A DNA stretch of 14,238 bases from Fen-1362 sp964597035 (lineage in GTDB: Bacteria; Planctomycetota; Phycisphaerae; Sedimentisphaerales; Anaerobacaceae). The notes beneath the pieces were generated by a model. It was not told the DNA's origin and ran no database searches. It saw nothing but the letters and a program-made list of their open reading frames with translations. This document shows positions 1-7,226 of the stretch, piece after piece. The stretch is from contig CAZQWM010000055.1 in assembly GCA_964597035.1 (NCBI GenBank), positions 1 to 14,238 of the forward strand, read 5' to 3'. A program made the translations under genes and the position numbers. Numbering within the stretch: position 1 is the stretch's first letter; each line of letters opens with the position of its first letter.

Positions 1-9
1 CTAAACGAT

Positions 10-15
10 AAAGGA
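10..15 (+). promoter_or_regulatory. Ribosome binding site of araB
   Basis: AAAGGA lies six bases before the ATG at 22 and supports that start. The remaining bases before the gene are too few to show a promoter. Confidence 0.6.
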
Positions 16-21
16 TTCGTA

Positions 22-1692
22 ATGGCATATACGATAGGTTTAGATTACGGGACGAATTCGGTCCGGTGCGTTATAGTCGATACGGCTGACGGTCGTGAAG
101 TCGGCATGGCAGTGTGGGAATACGAGACGGGCGAGGCGGGAATAATAATCGACCCGGCTGACCATAACTTAGCGAGGCAAAACCCGGCTGATTACGTCAA
201 GGGGTTCGAGATAACAATTAAAGAGGCCATCGCAGCGGCGAAAAGTGAGGACAAGAATTTCGCGGCGGGAAAAATTACGGGTATCGGCGTCGATACGACC
301 GGCTCAACGCCGCTGCCGGTCGATAGAAACGGGACGCCGCTGGCGATGTTAGATGAGTTCAGGGACAACCCGAACGCGCAGGCGTGGCTATGGAAGGACC
401 ATACGGGTTTTGCAGAGGCGGCAGAGATTACCGAAACAGCCAAAAGGCAACACCCGGAATACCTTGCCAAGTGCGGGCAGACGTATTCGTCGGAGTGGTT
501 TTTCAGCAAGATATGGCACTGTCTGCGGGCCGACGCGAAGGTATTCGACGCGGCGTATAGCTGGGTGGAATGCTGCGATTATATACCCGCAGTCCTGACC
601 GGGACGGAACAGCCGGAGGCGATTAAGCGCAGCAGATGCGCAGCGGGGCACAAGGCGATGTTCAACGACGACTGGGGCGGGCTGCCCGCAAAGGATTTTC
701 TTGCGAAGCTTGACCCGAAATTAGGCGAGCTTCGAGAGCGGCTCTACGATGAGACTTATACCGTTGAGACACCAGCTGGAAAACTTACAGAGCAATGGGC
801 TGGGAAGCTCGGCCTAAATGCCGGCATCACGGTAGCGGTGGGCGCTTTCGATGCTCATTTAGGGGCGGTCGGCAGCGGGATAGCGCCGGGCAAATTAGTG
901 AAAATAATCGGGACGAGCACCTGCGATATGCTTGTTTCGGGAACGAGCAGGCGATTAGCGGATATACCGGGGATATGCGGGATAGTGGATGGCTCGATAC
1001 TGCCGGGATATTTCGGGCTGGAGGCGGGGCAGTCGGCGGTGGGTGATATTTTCAACTGGTTTGTCAATTACATTCGGCCTGGCGGCAAAGTCGGCTCACA
1101 CGAGGCACTGACTGAAAAGGCGGCGGCACTAAGGCCCGGGCAATCGGGACTGCTGGCTTTAGACTGGAACAACGGCAACAGGACCATTTTGGTTGACCAG
1201 CGATTGACGGGGCTATTATTAGGGCAAACACTGCACACGAGGCCTGAAGAGATATACCGGGCGCTGATTGAGGCGACCGCATTCGGGGCACTTACAATTA
1301 TCAACAGGTTCGAGGAATACGGGGTTAAGGTCGAAGAGGTAGTCAACTGCGGCGGCATCGCAGAGAAGAATGCGCTATTGATGCAAATATACGCGGATGT
1401 TACCGGCAGAGAGATGAAGGTATCGCGTTCGGCACAAAGCTGCGCGCTCGGCGCGGCTATAGCGGGGGCGGTGGCGGCGGGGGAGTTCGAGAATTTTGCC
1501 GATGCCCAGACGGCGATGTGTGGTATAAAAGAGGTTACTTATAAACCCAATGCTGAAAATCACGCAGTGTATAAAAAGCTGTATGTGCTATACCGGCAGC
1601 TTCACGATGCCTTCGGATTGCAGGGCTGGTCGGGGAAAATGGCTAATGTAATGAAGGAGCTTTTGAACATTAAAGACGCCGTTATGGTATAA
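22..1692 (+). CDS. araB: Ribulokinase
   Basis: This 556-residue FGGY-family sugar kinase phosphorylates L-ribulose with ATP to L-ribulose-5-phosphate, the second step of bacterial L-arabinose catabolism in the cytoplasm. The N-terminal phosphate-binding segment reads GLDYGTNSVRCVIVD. The stretch ENPNA-like/LWKDHT around residues 114-127 and the block SSEWFFSKI are typical of ribulokinase rather than xylulokinase or glycerol kinase. The expected catalytic base is Asp277 in GAFDAHLGAVG. It is followed by the ATP-site motifs KIIGTSTCDML and GLEAGQSAVGD, and by NCGGIAEKN near the C-terminus. Length is close to E. coli AraB (566 residues). The start is supported by AAAGGA just upstream. araD follows after 10 bp, so the two are probably co-transcribed. 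The pathway role is well supported by araD next door. The true substrate range cannot be read from sequence. Confidence 0.95.
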   Translation: MAYTIGLDYGTNSVRCVIVDTADGREVGMAVWEYETGEAGIIIDPADHNLARQNPADYVKGFEITIKEAIAAAKSEDKNFAAGKITGIGVDTTGSTPLPVDRNGTPLAMLDEFRDNPNAQAWLWKDHTGFAEAAEITETAKRQHPEYLAKCGQTYSSEWFFSKIWHCLRADAKVFDAAYSWVECCDYIPAVLTGTEQPEAIKRSRCAAGHKAMFNDDWGGLPAKDFLAKLDPKLGELRERLYDETYTVETPAGKLTEQWAGKLGLNAGITVAVGAFDAHLGAVGSGIAPGKLVKIIGTSTCDMLVSGTSRRLADIPGICGIVDGSILPGYFGLEAGQSAVGDIFNWFVNYIRPGGKVGSHEALTEKAAALRPGQSGLLALDWNNGNRTILVDQRLTGLLLGQTLHTRPEEIYRALIEATAFGALTIINRFEEYGVKVEEVVNCGGIAEKNALLMQIYADVTGREMKVSRSAQSCALGAAIAGAVAAGEFENFADAQTAMCGIKEVTYKPNAENHAVYKKLYVLYRQLHDAFGLQGWSGKMANVMKELLNIKDAVMV

Positions 1693-1693
1693 T
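1663..1693 (+). promoter_or_regulatory. Possible internal promoter before araD (extended -10)
   Basis: TTGAAC (1663-1668) and TATAAT (1688-1693) are separated by 19 bp. TG sits one base before the -10, giving the extended form TGnTATAAT. The -10 overlaps the araB stop codon. A start point about 7 bp downstream would leave only about three bases before the araD ATG, so an active promoter would make an almost leaderless message. The -10 match is good, but function is a guess. Confidence 0.35.
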
Positions 1694-1702
1694 CGGTTCG
1701 AT

Positions 1703-2392
1703 ATGAATGAAGATTTGAGAAAAGCCGTATGCGACGCGAATATAGAACTGCACAAACAAAACCTGGTCATCTACAGTTGGGGCAACGTCAGCGGTATTGA
1801 CCGTTCAGCGGGTATCGTCGCCATCAAGCCGAGCGGTGTTGCTTATGATGAATTGACGCCCGACAAGATTGTGCTATTAGACTTAGACGGCAACATTGTC
1901 GAGGGGAATCTGAAGCCGTCTTCCGATACGCCGACGCATCTGGAGCTTTACAGGAGATTCGCAACCATTGGCGGGATATGTCACGCACACTCGCCCAATG
2001 CGACGAGCTGGGCGCAGGCCTGTAGTGAAATTCCGTGCTTAGGCACAACGCACGCCGATTACTTTTACGGCCCCATACCCGTCACAGAGCCGATGACGGA
2101 GGAGCAGATTAAAAAGGATTACGAATTGAACACCGGCAGAACAATTGTAAAACGTTTTGCCAAAATTGACCCGATGCAGATGCCGGCCGTATTAGTTGCC
2201 AATCACGGGGCGTTTACCTGGGGACGGTCGGCAGAAGAATCGGTCGAGGCAATGGTCATACTCGAAGAAATCGCGGCGACGGCATTGAAGACCCTGGTGA
2301 TAAATCCGAAGCAGGGACCAATCGGCAAGGGCCTGCTGGAAAAACATTATTTTCGCAAACACGGTGAGACGGCCTACTACGGCCAGGACTAA
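1703..2392 (+). CDS. araD: L-ribulose-5-phosphate 4-epimerase
   Basis: This 229-residue class II aldolase-fold enzyme converts L-ribulose-5-phosphate to D-xylulose-5-phosphate, linking arabinose breakdown to the pentose phosphate pathway. Sequence marks include WGNVSGID (residues 26-33), KPSGV (42-46), SSDTPTH (73-79) and the zinc-site HAH (His94, His96), with the third zinc ligand His168 in ANHGAFTWG. Asp119 and Tyr226, in the C-terminal AYYGQ, match the acid/base residues Asp120 and Tyr229 of E. coli AraD. Length matches the family (231 residues in E. coli). The start at 1703 gives the standard N-terminus. No clear Shine-Dalgarno precedes it, so translation may be coupled to araB, which ends 10 bp earlier. 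The convergent gene at 2432 ends 39 bp downstream. Identity is very secure. Confidence 0.96.
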   Translation: MNEDLRKAVCDANIELHKQNLVIYSWGNVSGIDRSAGIVAIKPSGVAYDELTPDKIVLLDLDGNIVEGNLKPSSDTPTHLELYRRFATIGGICHAHSPNATSWAQACSEIPCLGTTHADYFYGPIPVTEPMTEEQIKKDYELNTGRTIVKRFAKIDPMQMPAVLVANHGAFTWGRSAEESVEAMVILEEIAATALKTLVINPKQGPIGKGLLEKHYFRKHGETAYYGQD

Positions 2393-2431
2393 AAAGGAAA
2401 ATTGACATAAGGCGAACCGCTGCGTCGGCTT

Positions 2432-4102
2432 TCAATTGCCGGGATGCTTTCTTTTGTTTTCCAATGTTACCAGCCACTGGAAAGATTCCTCGGCAAGGTC
2501 GTTATTCTTATTGGCCTTTGCCAGCTCCAATGCACGGAGGAAATGTATTCTCGCCAGCTCATCTTTGCCCTGATACGCCAATACCCTTGCGAGACGAAAG
2601 TTTGCCTGCGTCACTATTTTAAAATAGTCCGTGGAGTCAAGTGCCTTTTGATAGCTGTCGGCGGCATCGGAAAATCTGTTCTGTTTTTCGAGAATAATCC
2701 CGAGATTGTAGTATAATGACGCATAGACGCGAGAGTCTATTGTCCTGACGTATTGGGCAAGTTCGATTGACCGTTCTAAATAGGGTTTTGCTTCGATGAA
2801 TTTGTCCTGCTCGAAAAGCAGCTTTACGATTTGGCCTTGAGCCAGCAGCGAATCGGGATTTTTATTCAGCGTATCCCGCCACAAGGTCTCTGTGTTCTTA
2901 TATATTCGGCACTGCCGCCAGGTCAGGGCGCCCAGCGTAATCAGTAAAACGCCTGCGGTCGAAATTATAATAACTCTCAGTTTTGTGCCCGGCCGGCCCC
3001 AAAGACGAACGCCGCCCGCCGCAACAAGTGCGACAGGCCCGATACACGCGACGTATTGATAGTGGTCGGCTACAAAGGTGTAAATAAACGTAAAAAGGGA
3101 GAAAAAGCCGAGCATTGGAAACAACATTGCGGTGAAAAATAATATCGCCGTCGCCGTCGCGCGGCCCAGGCGTTTATGCCACAATAATGAGCAGAAAATC
3201 AGTAATACGCTTGCGGCCGGCCATACATACTGCCAAATCTCAGCAGGGTCGATATTCCAGCGAGGATAACTGAAGATAAGATTCGCGGGCCAGAAGAGCT
3301 TCCACAGGTAAAACCAAAATGCCCTGCCTGCAATTAGCAGTTTTGCCGGAAAGCTCAATCCGAGATTAATATCCCCCGTTCCCTGGTGATGTTTTTCCCA
3401 CCACATTACCAGAAGGCCCATCCCAATCCCCATTACGACAAACGGCACGAGCTGCAACAGGCGTTTGGCAGTAAGAGGCACGCGCTTGAGCCACAATATC
3501 AGGACCATCGCCGCCGGGAGCGTGCTGGCGGTTGCCTTGCCGAAAAGCGCCAAAGCATAGAGCGCTAACGAGCCGAGGTAGAACAAAATCGCCCTGCGAC
3601 CTGATTTGCTGGCGAGGGCAAATTCGAGCCAGCAAAGAACCGACAAAAGAGAAAACAAGAGCATCAGGAGGTTCTTTCGCTCGGTCACCCAGGCCACGGA
3701 TTCGACCTGCACAGGATGCAGAGCAAAAACCGCGGCAGCAAGCCACGAGCCGGGTATGGACAGTCGGCGAAGGACCAGCCACAACAAGAGGGAATTAATG
3801 ATATGAATCGCGACGTTTACGACGTGATAGCCCATCGGGTTGAAATCCCACAGGCGATACTCAAGCCAGAATGTTGTGTATGTCAGCGGGAAAAATTGCG
3901 AGGTTACAGTTCCCGAGGTCCAGATGCGATACAATCCGCCTGGGGATGTCAACAGGGAGTTATCGGTGACGTACTGGTCGTCATCCCAGATAAAGCCGGC
4001 CTTCATCGCCGGGATATACGCCAAAAAACAGGCGATAACGATGACCAATATCCCGGCTGCAAAAATCGTTCTCGGCGTAGTTTTAGCATCAATCCGATTC
4101 AT
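2432..4102 (-). CDS. TMTC-like polytopic membrane protein with C-terminal TPR repeats
   Basis: The 556-residue product looks like a bacterial relative of the TMTC/GT-C membrane glycosyltransferases. Residues about 12-32 form the first membrane segment. A loop with the acidic motif WDDD (Asp40-42) follows, where GT-C enzymes keep metal- or donor-binding acidic residues. About ten more hydrophobic segments run to residue 395. Conserved-looking motifs are HPVQVESVAW (129-138) with ERKNLL after it, and DHYQYVA (346-352). The C-terminal 150 residues are soluble and contain at least three TPR-like helical pairs, including LYYNLGIILEKQNRFSDAADSYQKAL (about 463-488, only part being diagnostic). Such proteins are common in planctomycetes and are usually annotated only as TPR proteins. 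A glycosyl-transfer role is inferred from the fold, and no substrate can be named. A strong promoter lies about 130 bp upstream, but no Shine-Dalgarno is obvious before the ATG. It sits alone between araD and the isomerase, on the opposite strand. Confidence 0.8.
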   Translation of the reverse strand: MNRIDAKTTPRTIFAAGILVIVIACFLAYIPAMKAGFIWDDDQYVTDNSLLTSPGGLYRIWTSGTVTSQFFPLTYTTFWLEYRLWDFNPMGYHVVNVAIHIINSLLLWLVLRRLSIPGSWLAAAVFALHPVQVESVAWVTERKNLLMLLFSLLSVLCWLEFALASKSGRRAILFYLGSLALYALALFGKATASTLPAAMVLILWLKRVPLTAKRLLQLVPFVVMGIGMGLLVMWWEKHHQGTGDINLGLSFPAKLLIAGRAFWFYLWKLFWPANLIFSYPRWNIDPAEIWQYVWPAASVLLIFCSLLWHKRLGRATATAILFFTAMLFPMLGFFSLFTFIYTFVADHYQYVACIGPVALVAAGGVRLWGRPGTKLRVIIISTAGVLLITLGALTWRQCRIYKNTETLWRDTLNKNPDSLLAQGQIVKLLFEQDKFIEAKPYLERSIELAQYVRTIDSRVYASLYYNLGIILEKQNRFSDAADSYQKALDSTDYFKIVTQANFRLARVLAYQGKDELARIHFLRALELAKANKNNDLAEESFQWLVTLENKRKHPGN

Positions 4103-4236
4103 ACGTTTAAAGCAAGTCGCGGAAATACGGAGACGGCAAAATATTTTCTTTACGCTTCAAAACCCGCATTTTCCGGCCTTTAAGTTTTCGCCAAACCAGT
4201 TTATTCGCCTTTTACCCACCTCAAGCGGGATGATGG

Positions 4237-4265
4237 ACTATAAATCCTCCCACGCATACTGTCAA
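4237..4265 (-). promoter_or_regulatory. Promoter of the TMTC-like gene
   Basis: Read on the minus strand, TTGACA (4265-4260) and TATAGT (4242-4237) are separated by exactly 17 bp, a near-consensus housekeeping promoter. Transcription would start near 4230, giving a leader of about 128 nt before the ATG at 4102. A 12-bp palindrome touches the upstream edge of the -35 box. Confidence 0.6.
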
Positions 4266-4276
4266 TTATCGATAAT
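4265..4276. promoter_or_regulatory. Palindrome ATTATCGATAAT, possible operator
   Basis: A perfect 12-bp palindrome sits in the divergent intergenic region between the TMTC-like gene and the isomerase gene and shares one base with the -35 box of the minus-strand promoter. AATCAG occurs twice just downstream (within 4274-4287). Its position would suit a regulator acting on one or both genes, but no regulator is encoded in the window. Confidence 0.3.
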
Positions 4277-4304
4277 CAGTAATCAGATGAATACCCCTGT
4301 GGCT

Positions 4305-4333
4305 TTGTGGATAGAAATCCTTTTGGCTAAATT
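4305..4333 (+). promoter_or_regulatory. Weak candidate promoter of the isomerase gene
   Basis: TTGTGG (4305-4310) and TAAATT (4328-4333) are 17 bp apart and about 80 bp before the isomerase start. Both boxes match the consensus only partly. Together with the minus-strand promoter and the palindrome, this is all that was recognised in the 309-bp gap 4103-4411. Confidence 0.25.
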
Positions 4334-4411
4334 TGCTTCGGCGCGTTAATATCGGCTCTGTTAAGCGGCTCAAAAAATAGAAGCAGGGCTTCGGCTGGAA
4401 AGGAAGTAAAA

Positions 4412-5818
4412 ATGAGAAAGACAACCTTCGGCGTAATCGTTGGAAACCGCGGGTTTTTCCCGGATACTCTGGCGAAACAGGGACGAAAAGACGTGCTCAA
4501 CGTCCTGAAGGAAAACGGCTATAACACGGTTGCTTTGTCGATGACGGACAGTAAATACGGCTCGGTGGAGACATACGCCGACGCGAAGAAGTGTGCGGAG
4601 CTTTTCGCGAAAAAGGGCGATAAAATCGACGGCATAATCATCAGCTTACCCAACTTCGGCGATGAGAAAGGCGCAGCCGAGGCGGTGAAACGCTCCGGCC
4701 TGAATGTGCCGATTTTGGTGCAGGCGGAGCCCGACGAGGTCGCAAAGATGAAGATGGGGCAGCGACGCGACAGTTTCTGCGGCAAAATCAGCGTCTGTGA
4801 CAACCTCAGGCAGGCGGGTTTACCTTACACGCTTACCGAATCACACACGGTAAAAATCACATCGGCTGGATTCAAACAGGAGCTGGATGACTTCGCGTCG
4901 GTGTGCCGAATTATCAAAGGGCTGAAGAACGTTCGCTTCGGCGCCGTCGGCGCCCGCACCGGGGCGTTTAACACCGTGCGCTTCAGCGAGAAAATTTTGG
5001 AGCTGGCAGGCATATCAATCGAGACGATAGATTTGTCCGAGGTGCTCGGCAGGGTGTCACGTCTGGCTGAGGGCAACAGGGCCGTGATGAGAAAACTCGA
5101 CAGTATCAAAAAATACACTTCGACCAAATCAATCCCCGCTGAGTCGCTTTTGAAAATGGCGAAGTTCGGATATGTGATTGACGGGTGGGTGAAAGAGAAC
5201 GGGCTTAACGGCACGGCCATTCAGTGCTGGACGAGCTTGGAGGAATTTTTCGGGATAGTTCCGTGCACGCTGATGAGTATGATGAGCGAGTCGCTTTTGC
5301 CGAGCGCTTGCGAGGTGGACATAATGGGTCTGGTTGCGATGTACATTCTGCAGCTTGCCTCCGGCACACCAAGCGCACTATTGGACTGGAACAACAACTA
5401 CGCCGGCGAGCCGGATAAATGCGTTCTGTTTCATTGCAGCAACCTGCCGAAGAGCTTTTTCAAATCGGCGAAGATGGACTATCAGGAGATAATCGCCGGG
5501 TCGGTCGGCAAGGACAATACCTACGGCACAATGGTCGGGCGAATCGCGGCGGGAAAGGGGACCTTCTGCAGGACCAGCACAGACGATACGGCGGGCATTA
5601 TCAGCGCTTACGTAGGCGAAGGCGAGTTCACCAACGACAAATTAGACACCTTCGGCGGTTACGGCGTGATGAGAATTCCCAATCTTCAGTTGTTGCTGCA
5701 GTATGTGTGCAAGATGGGCTTCGAGCACCACGTGGCGATGAACCGTTCGCAAAAGGCCGACGCCATCGCCGAGGCCCTTGGTAATTATCTCGGCTGGAAC
5801 ATTTACCACCACAGGTGA
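4412..5818 (+). CDS. L-fucose/L-arabinose isomerase-family protein, probable arabinose-pathway isomerase
   Basis: This 468-residue protein belongs to the FucI/AraA-type aldose-ketose isomerase superfamily but is not a canonical AraA (about 500 residues) or FucI (about 590). The N-terminal Rossmann-like half carries GVIVGNRGFFPD and IDGIIISLPNFGDE. The C-terminal half holds the active-site pattern: CWTSLEEFFG, then Glu301 in ACEVDIMG, Asp325 in LLDWNNNY, His341 in FHCSN and His439-His440 in FEHHVAMN. The 24-residue spacing of Glu301 to Asp325 equals that of the FucI metal ligands Glu337-Asp361. The late His pair resembles the AraA HH near residue 450. The start is supported by GGAAAGGAAG at 4397-4406. 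Next to araB and araD, with no other isomerase in view, it is the natural candidate for L-arabinose to L-ribulose. Activity on L-fucose or another sugar is possible, and a true araA could lie to the left of the window. Confidence 0.8.
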   Translation: MRKTTFGVIVGNRGFFPDTLAKQGRKDVLNVLKENGYNTVALSMTDSKYGSVETYADAKKCAELFAKKGDKIDGIIISLPNFGDEKGAAEAVKRSGLNVPILVQAEPDEVAKMKMGQRRDSFCGKISVCDNLRQAGLPYTLTESHTVKITSAGFKQELDDFASVCRIIKGLKNVRFGAVGARTGAFNTVRFSEKILELAGISIETIDLSEVLGRVSRLAEGNRAVMRKLDSIKKYTSTKSIPAESLLKMAKFGYVIDGWVKENGLNGTAIQCWTSLEEFFGIVPCTLMSMMSESLLPSACEVDIMGLVAMYILQLASGTPSALLDWNNNYAGEPDKCVLFHCSNLPKSFFKSAKMDYQEIIAGSVGKDNTYGTMVGRIAAGKGTFCRTSTDDTAGIISAYVGEGEFTNDKLDTFGGYGVMRIPNLQLLLQYVCKMGFEHHVAMNRSQKADAIAEALGNYLGWNIYHHR

Positions 5819-5842
5819 TTGTGGTGTGCCCTTCGGTTTTTT
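5807..5842 (+). terminator. Hairpin and T-run at the end of the isomerase gene
   Basis: CACCACA (5807-5813) can pair with TGTGGTG (5820-5826), with a six-base loop that holds the TGA stop codon. A run of six T follows at 5837-5842, about ten bases after the stem. The gap between stem and T-run is longer than in a textbook intrinsic terminator. Its place between two convergent genes only 22 bp apart supports a role in ending transcription. Confidence 0.4.
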
Positions 5843-6911
5843 AGAGCCATTTTTTTCTTTTGAAGTGGAGCAGCATAACGGCGGCGACGAGGAGCATTAC
5901 CACCCATACCGCGGCGTAGCCGAATTTCCAATGAAGCTCGGGCATATATTTGAAGTTCATGCCGTAAACGCCGGCTATGAAGGTCAGCGGGATGAATATC
6001 GTGGCGATAATGGTCAGGACCTTCATCACCGCGTTCATCCTGTTGCTAATGGCCGAGAGGTAAATATCCAGCATCCCCGAAACCATGTCCCTGAAGCCTT
6101 CGACGGTGTCTATGACCTGTATGGTGTGGTCGTAAAGGTCCCTGAGATAGACGTTAGTGGAGCTTTTAATCAGGTCGGATTCGCTACGTTCAAGGCCGCT
6201 AATCAGCTCACGGAGGGGCCAGACGGATTTTCGCAGAAAAATCATTTCTCTTTTGAGCTGATGTATACGTTTGAGTGTTTGTTCGTCGGCACTGGAGACC
6301 AGTTTTTCTTCCAGATATTCGATTTTTTCGCCGAGCTTTTCGAGAATCGCGAAGTAATTGTCCACGATTGCGTCCAGCAGAGAATACATCAGGTAATCAC
6401 AGCCCATTTTTCGGATTCTGCCTTTTGCGTTTCTGATTCTGTCCCTGATTTGCTCGAAGACGTCGCCGATATTTTCCTGGAATGAGATGACGAAATTTGG
6501 GCCGAGGATGATGCTTACCTGCTCGGCCTGTATTTGTTGTTTTTGCTCGTTGAAGCTTAGCATATTTAGCACAACGAAGAGGTGTTTTTCGAGGTCTTCG
6601 AACTTTGGTCGCTGGCCCGTGGTTAAAATGTCCTCGAGCGTCAGTGCGTGGAGGTCGTAATGGCTTCCGATTTTTTCTATTATTTGCGTGTCGTGGATGC
6701 CGTCGATATTTATCCAGGTTACGGTCGGGCTGGTCTTGAATTCGAGGCAGTCTTCGATTTTGGCATCCTGTTTTTCCCAAAGGTTTTGCTCATCGTAATC
6801 GATGATGGTGATACGAGGTGCAACGAGATTTTTGTCTCCGACGTGGATTAGCGAGCCAGGGGGAAGGCCCGCCGTTCTGGAGTGTCCTTTGAATTGCCTG
6901 CTGTTTCTCAT
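5841..6911 (-). CDS. corA: CorA-family magnesium/cobalt transport protein
   Basis: The product is a CorA-type divalent cation channel of the inner membrane, admitting Mg2+ and often Co2+. From the ATG at 6911 it has 356 residues. Residues 30-240 form the cytoplasmic regulatory domain with the long charged helix (about 150-240) typical of CorA. Two membrane helices lie at the C-terminus, about 297-315 and 330-349. The family signature YGMNF, with GMN at 317-319, ends the first helix, and the protein closes with KRKKWL, a common CorA ending. A longer reading frame opens at a GTG at 6926, but GAGGG seven bases before the ATG at 6911 makes the shorter form more likely. The gene is convergent with the isomerase, and its probable promoter lies inside the left end of the duplicated pseudopilin unit. 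Confidence 0.93.
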   Translation of the reverse strand: MRNSRQFKGHSRTAGLPPGSLIHVGDKNLVAPRITIIDYDEQNLWEKQDAKIEDCLEFKTSPTVTWINIDGIHDTQIIEKIGSHYDLHALTLEDILTTGQRPKFEDLEKHLFVVLNMLSFNEQKQQIQAEQVSIILGPNFVISFQENIGDVFEQIRDRIRNAKGRIRKMGCDYLMYSLLDAIVDNYFAILEKLGEKIEYLEEKLVSSADEQTLKRIHQLKREMIFLRKSVWPLRELISGLERSESDLIKSSTNVYLRDLYDHTIQVIDTVEGFRDMVSGMLDIYLSAISNRMNAVMKVLTIIATIFIPLTFIAGVYGMNFKYMPELHWKFGYAAVWVVMLLVAAVMLLHFKRKKWL

Positions 6912-6974
6912 TTTGCCGTCCCTCACCGGGATATTTTCCCGCGTTGCCTTTATGTTGCGCCGCGTACAGGGTGG

Positions 6975-7003
6975 AGGATAACGGCTTTTGGCCGGCTTTT
7001 CAA
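6975..7003 (-). promoter_or_regulatory. Candidate corA promoter inside the repeat block
   Basis: On the minus strand TTGAAA (7003-6998) and TATCCT (6980-6975) are 17 bp apart, which would start transcription about 57 bp before the corA ATG. The same boxes and spacing occur in the second repeat copy at 8363-8391. The gap between corA and the next gene (6912-7226) otherwise holds only the repeat block, and no gene was recognised in it. Confidence 0.4.
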
Positions 7004-7226
7004 GAAATAAGCACCGGAGGTTGTCAACTATAAACCGGTCCGCCTGTTTTCGGGTTGATAGTTGGATATTCTCGCGCAGAATACATTTTTGAGGTGGACC
7101 GGGACCTTACCGGGCAGAGTCATTCATTAAGGTGATGCTTGCGGTCGCCGATGCTGAATCCGAGTGATGTAGGGAGCTTGGCTGAAAAGTTGTCCGGACG
7201 GTCCCCAAAAAAGGGATAAACCGCAT

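Noticed and set aside
3366..3806. Overlapping open frames on both strands within the TMTC-like gene
   Set aside because: They are frame shadows with arginine-rich, low-plausibility products and no ribosome sites.
6912..6926. GTG start of CorA at 6926
   Set aside because: The ribosome site GAGGG fits the ATG at 6911 better, and nothing SD-like precedes the GTG.
7195..7220. TCCCC-A6-GGGA after pseudopilin copy 1 as an intrinsic terminator
   Set aside because: The stem is only four to five pairs, and no T-run follows in the direction of transcription.
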